Source of the DNA: Candidatus Binataceae bacterium
GTDB lineage: Bacteria; Desulfobacterota; Binatia; Binatales; Binataceae
Direction of reading: 5' to 3'
NCBI GenBank assembly: GCA_035508495.1
Contig: DATJMX010000032.1
Span: forward strand, 35,015-99,014
DNA length: 64,000 nucleotides
The notes below the pieces were generated by a model. The model was not told the origin of the DNA. It saw only the letters and a program-made list of their open reading frames with translations, and searched no databases. The translations under genes and the position numbers were made by a program. Of this stretch, positions 24,737 through 33,217 are shown one piece after another. Position 1 is the first letter of the stretch. The number at the start of each line of letters is the position of its first letter.

Positions 24737-26218
24737 ATGGCGCAGCCACTTCCGGTGATCGCCGGGGTCGCACAGTTCAATCCTCGTGCCGCTGGACTTG
24801 CCGAGGCGCCGGAACCGCTCGCGATGATGGAGCGCGTTGCACGTACCGCCGCCGAGGATTCAGGCGCCCCTGACATTCTCAAATCTATCGACGCGGTGGC
24901 CGTCCTGAATATCGTTTCGGCGCGATATCACAACGCGCCAGATGCGCTTGCGTCGCGCCTCGGAATTTCGCCGGCGCGAAAAATCTCGACGACCTTTGGC
25001 GGCAACACGCCTCAATATCTGATCAACTATTTCGCGCGAGAGATCGCAGCCGGGAAGATCCGCGCTGCGCTGATCGTTGGCGCCGAGGCGATCTACACTG
25101 CGCGTCGCGCGGCGAAGAGCGGCGGCGTCAAATGGAATATGGCGCAGGGCTCAGGCGAGCCCGAAGTGCTTGGCGATCCGCGCATGGGCACCAACGCGTA
25201 TGAAGAACGCTACGGCGCGAAGCTCCCGATCCAGGTCTATCCAATGTTTGAGAATGCGCACCGCGCCCGCAAACGATGGACGATCGGCGAGCATCGCGAG
25301 CGGTTCGGTAAACTCTGCTCCTCGATGACGCGAGTCGCCGCGGCCAATCCCTACGCATGGTTTCGCAAGGAGCGTTCGGCCGCGGAAATCATTACGGCGA
25401 CGCCGGAGAATCGCATCATCTGTTTTCCATATACCAAGTTGATGAACGCGATTATGGAAGTCGATCTGGCCGCCGCAGTCATAGTCGCCAGCGACGAGGA
25501 GACGCGCCGCGTAGGAGTGCCGCAGAGCAAAACCGTCTATATCCACTCGGCGTCAGATGCGACTGACTCGTGGTTGATCAGCGAGCGTGAGAGCTTTAAT
25601 GAGTCGCCGACGCTGCGAGCGTGCTCGAACGCTGCAATCGGCGGCGCTGGAATCGAAGCCAATCAGGTTTCACATTTCGATTTCTACAGCTGCTTTCCGG
25701 TCGCGCTCGAATTCGCGATGGAAGCGGTCGGCATAGAACTCGGCGATCAGCGCGGCGTTACTCTCACGGGCGGTCTGCCCTACGCTGGTGGACCCGCGAA
25801 CAACTACGTTACCCATTCGGTCGCGGCGATGACGGAGCGCTTGCGCGATCGGGCGGGCCAGTTCGGCATGACGACCGGCCTTGGATGGTACTTCACCAAG
25901 CACGCCGCCGCGGTTTACAACCTCGAGCGCCCGCACGGCGGTTTCAACTACGAGGTCTTCAAGGAGCCGCAGCGCGGCTCTGTCATCGCGATCGAGAACC
26001 CCGAAGGAGCGGCGACAATCGAGACCTACACCGTGGAGCACGACCGCGCGGGCGATCCTTCGTCGGCGATCGTGGTGGGACGCCTCGAAAAAAGTGGCGC
26101 TCGATTCTTCGCTCGCGCACCCAAAGAAATCCTGGCTGCGATGGAAACCGAGGAGTTCGTCGGCAAGCGCGGCCGCGTCCGCAGTCTCGACGGAGTCAAT
26201 CTGTTCGAGCCGCTCTGA
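24737..26218 (+). CDS. Thiolase-like protein type 1 (TLP1-like), without catalytic cysteine
   Basis: A 493-residue protein; the start at 24737 follows GCGGAGG. The first ~410 residues have the thiolase fold, but the nucleophile region reads FGGNTPQYLINYFA with no Cys. The motif GGLPYAGGPANNYVTHS is typical of the acetyl-CoA acetyltransferase group that mycobacteria call TLP1. The last ~80 residues form an added beta domain, as described for TLP1. It may bind acyl-CoA without thiolase activity. Physiological role unknown. Confidence 0.8.
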   Translation: MAQPLPVIAGVAQFNPRAAGLAEAPEPLAMMERVARTAAEDSGAPDILKSIDAVAVLNIVSARYHNAPDALASRLGISPARKISTTFGGNTPQYLINYFAREIAAGKIRAALIVGAEAIYTARRAAKSGGVKWNMAQGSGEPEVLGDPRMGTNAYEERYGAKLPIQVYPMFENAHRARKRWTIGEHRERFGKLCSSMTRVAAANPYAWFRKERSAAEIITATPENRIICFPYTKLMNAIMEVDLAAAVIVASDEETRRVGVPQSKTVYIHSASDATDSWLISERESFNESPTLRACSNAAIGGAGIEANQVSHFDFYSCFPVALEFAMEAVGIELGDQRGVTLTGGLPYAGGPANNYVTHSVAAMTERLRDRAGQFGMTTGLGWYFTKHAAAVYNLERPHGGFNYEVFKEPQRGSVIAIENPEGAATIETYTVEHDRAGDPSSAIVVGRLEKSGARFFARAPKEILAAMETEEFVGKRGRVRSLDGVNLFEPL

Positions 26219-26277
26219 TTGCAGATCGCCCATCGCGTTTTTGCAGAAACTAACTGCGAGTAGGATATTGGTGCCAA

Positions 26278-26307
26278 TTGACACTTAACGACGCGTGCCA
26301 TTAGAGT
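26278..26307 (+). promoter_or_regulatory. Sigma-70-like promoter of the amidase gene
   Basis: TTGACA (26278-26283), 18-base spacer, TAGAGT (26302-26307); the start codon is 34 bases further. TTGGTGCCAA just upstream of the -35 is a small palindrome and may bind a regulator. Confidence 0.5.
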
Positions 26308-26341
26308 TTGTCGCGTTCAGGGAGTTGTTGAGGACGAACGA

Positions 26342-27832
26342 ATGGCAATGCGTGCGCCTGATCGCCGTGAGCTGATCGAAATCGCGGCGCTCAACCATTT
26401 CGAGCTTACCGAGCAGGAAGCGAACTACTTCGAACATCTGGTCATCGCCATCCTGGCGAACCTGGATGACCTCGGCCAGATCGCTCAAGCGACTGCTCAA
26501 GGCGACTATTCTCAGCGCGATCCGGGAGCGCGTCCGCGTTCCGACGATGATCCGCTGAACGCGATTCTGCGCCGCTGCTCGGTGAAGGGTGCTGCGACCG
26601 GCAAGCTCGCCGGCAAACGAATTGGCGTCAAGGACTGCGTTCTCGTCGCCGGCGTGCCGATGAGTTGCGGCTCGCTAGTGCTCGATGGCTACGTGCCCGA
26701 TCGCGATGCGCCGATTGTGACGCGCATACTCGGCGAGGGCGCGGAGATCGTCGCCAAGCTGAACATGGACGGCATGGGATTCTCCGGCAACGGCGACACG
26801 AGTTCTTTCGGCCCGGTATGGAATCCGCACAACCGCGAGTACCTGTCGGGCGGCTCGTCGAGCGGCTCGGGCGCCGCGCTTTACTACGACGATATTGATC
26901 TCGCGATCGGCTGCGACTCCGCCGGCTCGATTCGGATCCCCGCGTCGTTCTGCGGCGTGGTCGGCGTGAAACCCACGCATGGCCTCGTGCCTCAGACCGA
27001 CATCGTCGGCCTCGAGCCGGCTATCGATCATCCCGGGCCGATGGCGCGCAGCGTTGCCGACGCTGCTCTGCTACTCGAAGTGATTGCCGACCCGCCACCC
27101 GGGCAAAGTTCGGTGAGTTATACTGCCGCGCTCAACGAAGATATCAGCAGACTGCGAATCGGTATCGTGAAAGAAGGCTTTGCCTGGGGAACTTCGGAGC
27201 CCGACGTCGATGCCGCGGTGCGGCAAGCGATCGAAGGTCTGCGTCAACTCGGCGCGAGCGTCGAGGAGGTGTCGATTCCGCTCCATCGCCGCGCCGGACG
27301 CATCCTCGCTTCACTGGTCGTCGAGGGCATGACTACGCTGCTCACTAATAGTGGACTGACCTACGACAGCCGACCACAGAACCATCATCTCGCGTCCGCG
27401 ATGGCTCAGGCGATGCAATCGCGCGCGACTCATCTGCCCGAGCTTCTCAAGGGCAACCTGATCATGGGCACTTATCTAAAACGCAACTACCCGGGGATGG
27501 TCTATCATCGCGGGCAGCATCTGCGATCTCTGCTGCGGCAGCATTACGATCAGGCGCTTCAGAGTTTCGATCTTCTCGCGATGCCGACCACGCCGCAGAA
27601 AGCGCCGAAATTCGATCCCAACGCCGACACCATCACGCGGATGGTCGGCACGCGGCATGTCTCCAACAATACCGCGGCGCTGAATATCACGGGCCATCCT
27701 GCCGTCAGCGTGCCGTGCGCCAAGTCGAACGGCCTGCCAGTCGGTCTGATGCTAACAGGCCGTTACTTCGACGAGCCGACGATTCTGCGCGCCGCGTACG
27801 CCTACGAGCAGAGCTATCCGTGGGAGGCTTAG
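26342..27832 (+). CDS. Amidase-signature-family hydrolase
   Basis: A 496-residue amidase with the Ser-cisSer-Lys triad: K97 (GVKDC), S172 in the glycine/serine-rich GGSSSGSGAA, and S196 in CDSAGSIRIPASF. A helical N-terminal extension of ~75 residues precedes the catalytic domain. Such enzymes hydrolyse amides, including nitrile-derived and carbamate compounds. It has its own promoter and converges with the epoxide-hydrolase gene. Substrate unknown. Confidence 0.92.
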   Translation: MAMRAPDRRELIEIAALNHFELTEQEANYFEHLVIAILANLDDLGQIAQATAQGDYSQRDPGARPRSDDDPLNAILRRCSVKGAATGKLAGKRIGVKDCVLVAGVPMSCGSLVLDGYVPDRDAPIVTRILGEGAEIVAKLNMDGMGFSGNGDTSSFGPVWNPHNREYLSGGSSSGSGAALYYDDIDLAIGCDSAGSIRIPASFCGVVGVKPTHGLVPQTDIVGLEPAIDHPGPMARSVADAALLLEVIADPPPGQSSVSYTAALNEDISRLRIGIVKEGFAWGTSEPDVDAAVRQAIEGLRQLGASVEEVSIPLHRRAGRILASLVVEGMTTLLTNSGLTYDSRPQNHHLASAMAQAMQSRATHLPELLKGNLIMGTYLKRNYPGMVYHRGQHLRSLLRQHYDQALQSFDLLAMPTTPQKAPKFDPNADTITRMVGTRHVSNNTAALNITGHPAVSVPCAKSNGLPVGLMLTGRYFDEPTILRAAYAYEQSYPWEA

Positions 27833-27850
27833 GCTCCCGGCCCTCAGCGC

Positions 27851-28876
27851 TCAGCTCGGCCGCGGCCACACTTCCTGAACCCTGGTCGCGAGCCACTGGA
27901 TAAGCGCCGCATTCACTTCGCGCGGCTTCTCCTGCGCCATCCAGTGTCCCGTGCGCAAGGTAACTTCAGTGAGACTCCGGCAGTAGCTGCGCATCGGCTC
28001 GGCGAGCCTCGAGTGAGTCGCCTCGCACACGTAGTCGTATTGCGCGTTGAGGAACAGCGCCGGCATCTCCAGGTAGCCGCCATTCTTCGCCGTCGCACCA
28101 TAGGCGGCGTTGGCTTTGTGATTCATGTACCACGCCGACGGACCGAAGAATCCGTTCCGCTCGAGCGCCGATACATAAATACTCAATTGCTCTTCACTGA
28201 CGATGTCGTTGTCGCGCGGCATGTCAGGCACGGCGCCTCCGCCGAGCCATCCATGGTCGCGCCGCGTCGTCGCGCTGAATGTGCGCTGTCCTTCGCCGGC
28301 GGGATCGCCCTTGCGAAAGATGACTTTCATGAACTTCTCGACGTTCGCGTCCATCGGCGCGATCGATTCGTCGAAGCTCTCCTCGTAGTAGCGCATGTAG
28401 TCCCACTGCCCGTATGGATATTCCTTCTCCGGGTAGAGCCTGCGATCGACCAGCGTCAGCGTGTGCTCGAGGCCGCGATCGATCGTGAAGTAGGGTACGC
28501 ACAAACTCGCGACGGCATGAGTGCGCTCCGGATGATGGCTCGCGACGTTCCACGCGACCGGACTGCCCCAGTCGTGTCCGACCCACACCGCCTTTTCGCG
28601 CCCGAGTGAGTCGATAAGCTCGATCATGTCGCGCACGATCTGCTCCTGCGCATAATCCGCGTGTTGCGCATAAACGCTCGAGCGTCCGTAGCCGCGCATG
28701 TCTGGCGCGATCGCGCGAAACCCCAACGCTGCCAGCGCTGGAAGCTGATTGCGCCAACTAATAGACAACTCCGGCCAACCGTGTGTGAAGATCACGAGCG
28801 GGCCATTCTCGGGGCCGTCGGCCAGATAGAAAGTGGTGTGCCGCCTGGTTTTGACTGCGTGCTCGGTGATCGACAT
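27851..28876 (-). CDS. Epoxide hydrolase-like alpha/beta hydrolase
   Basis: A 341-residue enzyme; start at 28876 after CAGGAG on the minus strand. HGWP (33-36) supplies the oxyanion backbone, GHDWGSP gives the Asp nucleophile D102 expected of epoxide hydrolases and dehalogenases, H311 (TGHWMAQEKP) is the general base, and D281 is a likely third member. Cap-domain tyrosines (region 155-165, Y250) could open the epoxide. It runs divergently from the lyase/hydratase operon and may serve the same catabolic route. Confidence 0.85.
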   Translation of the reverse strand: MSITEHAVKTRRHTTFYLADGPENGPLVIFTHGWPELSISWRNQLPALAALGFRAIAPDMRGYGRSSVYAQHADYAQEQIVRDMIELIDSLGREKAVWVGHDWGSPVAWNVASHHPERTHAVASLCVPYFTIDRGLEHTLTLVDRRLYPEKEYPYGQWDYMRYYEESFDESIAPMDANVEKFMKVIFRKGDPAGEGQRTFSATTRRDHGWLGGGAVPDMPRDNDIVSEEQLSIYVSALERNGFFGPSAWYMNHKANAAYGATAKNGGYLEMPALFLNAQYDYVCEATHSRLAEPMRSYCRSLTEVTLRTGHWMAQEKPREVNAALIQWLATRVQEVWPRPS

Positions 28877-28929
28877 ATGCGGACTCCTGGGAGCTGGACG
28901 AACTTCAATCGCACGTATACCAGCTTCGA

Positions 28930-28965
28930 CATCGATGCAACCGCCGCTTGACGGCGGCATCGATG
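28930..28965. promoter_or_regulatory. Inverted repeat in the epoxide hydrolase/lyase divergent promoter
   Basis: CATCGATG-CAA-CCGCCG, a 5-base loop, then CGGCGG-CATCGATG: a 14-pair stem with a 3-base bulge. TTGACG (28948-28953) inside it could be the -35 for the rightward operon, with TGTTAT 18 bases on. Operator or structured leader. Confidence 0.5.
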
Positions 28966-29009
28966 CGGGACTGTTATAGCGCAAGCGTTAGGAATATCGA
29001 GGAGCAATC

Positions 29010-29846
29010 ATGAATTCCGCCCACGAGCTGCGCGCCAAACTCGACTCAGGTGAAATGGTCGTCGCGCCATTCGTCTATGACGCCCTCCAGGCCAAGATCG
29101 CGGAGCGGCTCGGCTTCGAGGCCGTCTACATGACCGGCTTCGGCACCGCGGCCGCGCGTGGCTTTCCCGATCTCGGTATGCTGACGATGAGCGAAATGGT
29201 CGACAACGTTCGCGCTATCGCGCGCTCGGTTGAGATTCCGGTCGTGTGCGACGCCGACACCGGCTACGGCAATCCCACCAACGTATGGCGCACGGTCCGC
29301 GAGTATGAGCACGCGGGCGCCGCGGCACTGCATATCGAAGACCAGGTCTGGCCGAAGCGTTGCGGCTTCCTCACCGGCAAACAGGTCATTGCGATGGACG
29401 AGATGGTGCCGAAGGTGCGTGCGGCGTGCGACGCGCGTACCAATCCGGACACCGTGATAATCGCGCGCACCGACGCGCTCGCGGTCAACGGATGGGACGA
29501 CGTCGTGCGCCGCGCCAATGCGTATCGCGAGGCTGGTGCCGACTTGATATTCGTCGATGGCATCCGCACCCACGACGATTTGCGCGACTATGTATCGCGG
29601 CTGAAGCATCTGCCGCTTCTATATAATGGTCAGCTGCAGCCCGTGCCCGAGCTCGCAAAGCACGGCTTCAAGTTGACTATCTATTCGGGCACCTTCCTCG
29701 CCTATTATCAGTCGACCTACGATGCGCTCGCGGAGTTGAAGCAGACCGGCACGGTAAAGCGCGACGCGCGCGACGCGTTCCGTGAGCTGATCGATTTGCT
29801 GGGAGTCGAAGAGATGGACGCTCTCGGCAAGAAGTACAATAGCTGA
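29010..29846 (+). CDS. Isocitrate lyase/PEP mutase superfamily lyase
   Basis: A 278-residue enzyme. Mg-binding acids are in VVCDADTGYG (D81, D83) and the catalytic loop is PKRCGF (C118), where lyases of 2-methylisocitrate and 2,3-dimethylmalate have K-[KR]-C-G. The partner genes downstream encode a two-subunit aconitase-type hydratase. Known pairs of this kind are methylisocitrate lyase with aconitase, and 2,3-dimethylmalate lyase with DmdAB in nicotinate fermentation. The second parallel is closer in subunit layout; oxaloacetate decarboxylase is an alternative. GAGGAG precedes the ATG. Confidence 0.85.
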   Translation: MNSAHELRAKLDSGEMVVAPFVYDALQAKIAERLGFEAVYMTGFGTAAARGFPDLGMLTMSEMVDNVRAIARSVEIPVVCDADTGYGNPTNVWRTVREYEHAGAAALHIEDQVWPKRCGFLTGKQVIAMDEMVPKVRAACDARTNPDTVIIARTDALAVNGWDDVVRRANAYREAGADLIFVDGIRTHDDLRDYVSRLKHLPLLYNGQLQPVPELAKHGFKLTIYSGTFLAYYQSTYDALAELKQTGTVKRDARDAFRELIDLLGVEEMDALGKKYNS

Positions 29847-29885
29847 CTCGACTCTCGCGGGCGCCGCGTTTCTAGGAGAATGCGT

Positions 29886-31145
29886 ATGGGAATGACGATG
29901 GCGGAGAAGATTCTCTCGCGGCACAGCGGAAATGGCCGCGTCCGCCCCGGTGATATTGTCGTCTGCGACGTCGATAAGATTATTCAAATCGATCTGACCT
30001 TTAGCGCGACGGCGCCGATGCCCAAACGGATCGTCGATCCAGGAAAAATCGCGGTCATCCTCGATCATGCAGTACCGGCGCCGACTATCGCCGACGCGGA
30101 AGGCCAGTCGATCGCGCGCAAGTTCGTAAAGGATTTCGGGATCGACAAGTTCTACGATCTCGGCCGCGGCGGAATCTGCCACCAGGTGGTGCTCGAAAAT
30201 GGTCTCGCGCTTCCGGGACAGATACTCACTTGCACCGATTCGCACACCTGCGCGTCCGGCGCATTCAATTGCGTCGCGCGCGGCATGGGTCCGCTCGAGA
30301 TGCTGCAAATCATGTGTACCGGCAAAACCTGGTACCAGGTGGCGCCCACAGTGAGATTCGAGCTGAGCGGGCGCAAGCCTCCGAACGTATTCGGCAAAGA
30401 TGTATTCCTGCACCTCGCCGATATCGCCGGCAGTGTCGAAGGGCACAATATCGAATTCGGCGGACCGGGCGTCGCCGAGTTGACGCTCGACGATCGCGCC
30501 ACCCTCGCGACGATGGCGGCCGAGCTCAGCGCTGAATTCGCGACATTCCCGGCCGACAATAAAGTCGCCGAATATCTTCGTTCGGTTACGCAGGAGCAAT
30601 TTGAACCTGCCGAAAGCGATGCCGATGCAGAATACGCCGCGACCTATCCAGTCGATCTTTCTCAGTTGCGGCCCTACGTTGCCCGGCCTGATTTCATTCC
30701 TCACAACACTCTGCCGGTCACCGAGCTCGGAGAGGACGTTCCGATCGATCAGGCCTTTGTCGGCTCATGCGCGAACGGCAAGCTCGAGGATTTCCGCGTC
30801 GCGGCGCAAGTCGTGCGCGGCAGGAAAATCGCGCCACGCGTCCGATTCATCGTCACTCCGTCATCGCAGCGCGTGCTCAAGGAAGCGGTGCGGCTCGGCT
30901 ACGTCGAAACTCTCCTCGAGGCGGGAGCCATGGTAACCAACTCGACCTGCGGTGCCTGTTACGGCGGACACATGGGCGTGGTCGGGCCCAACGAAGTATG
31001 TATCACGTCGAGCACGCGCAACTTCAAGGGCCGCATGGGCAGTCCCTCAGCGCGTATCTACATGGCCTCGTCGGCGACGGTGGCAGCCTCGGCAGTCGCA
31101 GGGCGCATATGCGATCCAACCGCATATCTCGGAGACGAAGTATGA
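29886..31145 (+). CDS. LeuC/DmdA-type hydro-lyase large subunit
   Basis: A 419-residue iron-sulfur hydratase subunit. I prefer the ATG at 29886 because AGGAGA is then 7 bases away; 29880 is too close. MTMAEKILSRHSG is the usual opening of the archaeal-type LeuC/homoaconitase large subunit. CTDSHTC and NSTCGACYGGHMG carry the cluster cysteines, and VGSCANGKLEDF is conserved. It overlaps the small subunit as ATGA. It would interconvert the product or substrate of the preceding lyase. 3-isopropylmalate dehydratase is possible, but no other leu gene is near. Confidence 0.87.
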   Translation: MGMTMAEKILSRHSGNGRVRPGDIVVCDVDKIIQIDLTFSATAPMPKRIVDPGKIAVILDHAVPAPTIADAEGQSIARKFVKDFGIDKFYDLGRGGICHQVVLENGLALPGQILTCTDSHTCASGAFNCVARGMGPLEMLQIMCTGKTWYQVAPTVRFELSGRKPPNVFGKDVFLHLADIAGSVEGHNIEFGGPGVAELTLDDRATLATMAAELSAEFATFPADNKVAEYLRSVTQEQFEPAESDADAEYAATYPVDLSQLRPYVARPDFIPHNTLPVTELGEDVPIDQAFVGSCANGKLEDFRVAAQVVRGRKIAPRVRFIVTPSSQRVLKEAVRLGYVETLLEAGAMVTNSTCGACYGGHMGVVGPNEVCITSSTRNFKGRMGSPSARIYMASSATVAASAVAGRICDPTAYLGDEV

Positions 31146-31651
31146 GCAATTCCGATCCCCTCGTCGTGCAGGGCCGGGTCTGGCTATTCGCCGACGACAA
31201 TATCAATACCGATCTGATGATGCCGCAGACTGTTTTTGCCAAGTCGCTGGAGGTGCAGTTGCGTCATGTGTTCGCGACCTACCGTCCCGGGTGGATCGAT
31301 GAAGTGCGTGCCGGCGACATCCTGGTCGGCGGGCGGAACTTCGGCACGGGCTCGAGCCGTCCGGGCTCGATGCTGCTCAAGCGCCTCGGTATCGCGGCAC
31401 TGGTCGCTGAAACGATCAACGGGCTTTTCTATCGCAATTGCGTCAATTACGCGCTGCCTGCGATGGAATGCAGTGGTATTCGCACACTAGTAAATGAAGG
31501 TGACACGCTGCGCGTCGATATTACCCACGGCAGCGTCGAGAATCTCACTCGCGGGCAACAGGGCAATGGCGTCAGGATGCCGGACTTCCTGCAGGCTATC
31601 GTTCGCGCCGGGGGAATAATGGAGCGCCTGAAGACGGAAGGGTATCTGTAG
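31142..31651 (+). CDS. LeuD/DmdB-type hydro-lyase small subunit
   Basis: A 169-residue swivel subunit, starting inside the large-subunit stop (ATGA overlap), after GGAGA. GRVWLFADDNINTDLMMP and ILVGGRNFGTGSSRPGS match the substrate-recognising YLRT/GRNFG-type loops of LeuD-like proteins. Together with the preceding gene it forms the heterodimeric hydratase. The specificity loop (VFAKSLEVQLRHVF) differs from that of classical LeuD, so isopropylmalate is not assured. Confidence 0.87.
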   Translation: MSNSDPLVVQGRVWLFADDNINTDLMMPQTVFAKSLEVQLRHVFATYRPGWIDEVRAGDILVGGRNFGTGSSRPGSMLLKRLGIAALVAETINGLFYRNCVNYALPAMECSGIRTLVNEGDTLRVDITHGSVENLTRGQQGNGVRMPDFLQAIVRAGGIMERLKTEGYL

Positions 31652-31697
31652 TCTGCGCATCCATCGCCTGTAGTTGGCTCGCTTGTGCATGTCAACT

Positions 31698-31721
31698 TGA
31701 TTATCAATACTCTGATAATCA
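31698..31721. promoter_or_regulatory. Perfect inverted repeat upstream of the glycosyltransferase
   Basis: TGATTATCA-N6-TGATAATCA, 9-base arms. Each arm is itself nearly palindromic, so two regulator dimers could bind 15 bases apart. It lies in the 271-base gap between the hydratase operon and the glycosyltransferase gene, which is AT-richer than its surroundings. Confidence 0.55.
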
Positions 31722-31922
31722 GTTCTTAATATAACAAAGTGGTTGTCGTCTGCATCGGTACGCAATGTGACTGCATTGTTTCTGTCGTAAGAACACCTGC
31801 TCGACTGGAATTCATATTATATCGCTCCAGCATTCAACCGCGCGTCAAACTTTCGCATCCGAATCGGCACAATTCACGACTAGTATAAACCTCGCCCGAT
31901 CCTCCGACGGCAGGTTGGTGAG

Positions 31923-33197
31923 GTGCCAGTGTGTAACGAGATGCGGTCAAGCGGGGGCAACGGTTCGTCACGTTCGAGTCATTCGAACCGCGGCGCGGAT
32001 CTTCATCGCGCGGCGGGCCAGCACATCTGTATTGTCACTGAAACTTATCCTCCCGAAGTGAACGGCGTCGCGCTCACGCTCGAACATCTTGTAAAAGGTC
32101 TGATCGCCCAGGGTTACTCCGTTTCCGTGGTCAGACCACATCAGGCTGCCGCAGACAGCGGCCGCAGCCTGTACGATTGCGAAGTGACTCTCGTCGGCGG
32201 AATGCCGCTGCCGGGGTACGACGGTCTCCAGTTCGGCTTGCCCGCGGGCCGCGTGCTGCGCCGCGCATGGCGGAAGAGTCCGCCCGACGTCGTCTATGTC
32301 GCGACCGAGGGACCGCTCGGATGGTCGGCGGTGCGACTCGCGCGCTGCCTTGGGATTCCGATCGTCAGCGGCTTTCATACCAATTATCACACCTACTCAC
32401 TTCATTATCATTTGGGTCTGATCGAAAACCTCGTGTTTCGATATCTGCGGCGATTCCACAATCGGACCGCCTGCACGCTTGTGGCTAATTCCGATCTCCG
32501 CGAACGTCTCTGCACCTGGGGATTCAACAACGTCAATGTGCTCGACCGCGGAGTGGATAATAAAGTCTTCTCGCCCGATCATCGCTCGCGCGAGCTCCGG
32601 CGCGAATGGGGCGTCTCAGACGACGAGGTTGCAGTGCTTTATGTCGGCCGGCTGGCGCCCGAGAAAAATATAAATCTCGCGATCAGCACCTATCGAGCGA
32701 TGAAGCGGCTGCGAGCCTCGGTGAAATTCGTGCTGGTCGGCGACGGGCCGTCACGCGCGGCGCTCCAGAACGAAAATCCCGACCTGGTTTTCGCCGGAAT
32801 GCGTAAGGGCGAGCAACTGGCGCGGCATTACGCGTCCGCCGATCTTTTCCTGTTTCCGAGCGAGACCGAGACCTTCGGCAACGTGACGCTCGAAGCGATG
32901 GCGAGCGGGCTCGGCGTGGTTGCCTACGATTACGCGGCCGCCAAAGTGCATATCAAGGACGGCGAAACTGGAATGTCCGTTCCATATGGCGATCAGGAGC
33001 GTTTCATCGAGTCCGCGGTCCGGCTGGCCCGCGAGTCTCAGTTCCTTGCGATAGTACGGCGCCGCGCCCGCGAACATATCAAGGCTTACGACTGGCCGCG
33101 GGTCGTCGAGCGATTCGAAAACCTGCTTTGGAGCGCGCAAGTCCGCAATTCCAGTTCCTCGAACTCGCCGCTGGCGCGCGAGGGATTGGCACTCTAA
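31923..33197 (+). CDS. GT4-family glycosyltransferase
   Basis: A 424-residue GT-B fold enzyme. The start is taken as GTG at 31923 (an ATG at 31941 is an alternative); the first ~30 residues are polar. ICIVTETYPPEVNGVALTLE is the typical acceptor-domain opening. The donor site has YVGRLAPEKN and the E-x7-E motif in PSETETFGNVTLEAMASG. The nearest known type is the MgtA-like mannosyl/glucosyl transferases that act on lipids. It is followed after 20 bases by the membrane aminotransferase. Confidence 0.88.
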   Translation: MPVCNEMRSSGGNGSSRSSHSNRGADLHRAAGQHICIVTETYPPEVNGVALTLEHLVKGLIAQGYSVSVVRPHQAAADSGRSLYDCEVTLVGGMPLPGYDGLQFGLPAGRVLRRAWRKSPPDVVYVATEGPLGWSAVRLARCLGIPIVSGFHTNYHTYSLHYHLGLIENLVFRYLRRFHNRTACTLVANSDLRERLCTWGFNNVNVLDRGVDNKVFSPDHRSRELRREWGVSDDEVAVLYVGRLAPEKNINLAISTYRAMKRLRASVKFVLVGDGPSRAALQNENPDLVFAGMRKGEQLARHYASADLFLFPSETETFGNVTLEAMASGLGVVAYDYAAAKVHIKDGETGMSVPYGDQERFIESAVRLARESQFLAIVRRRAREHIKAYDWPRVVERFENLLWSAQVRNSSSSNSPLAREGLAL

Positions 33198-33217
33198 GTG
33201 AAGAGGAGAATGACGAG

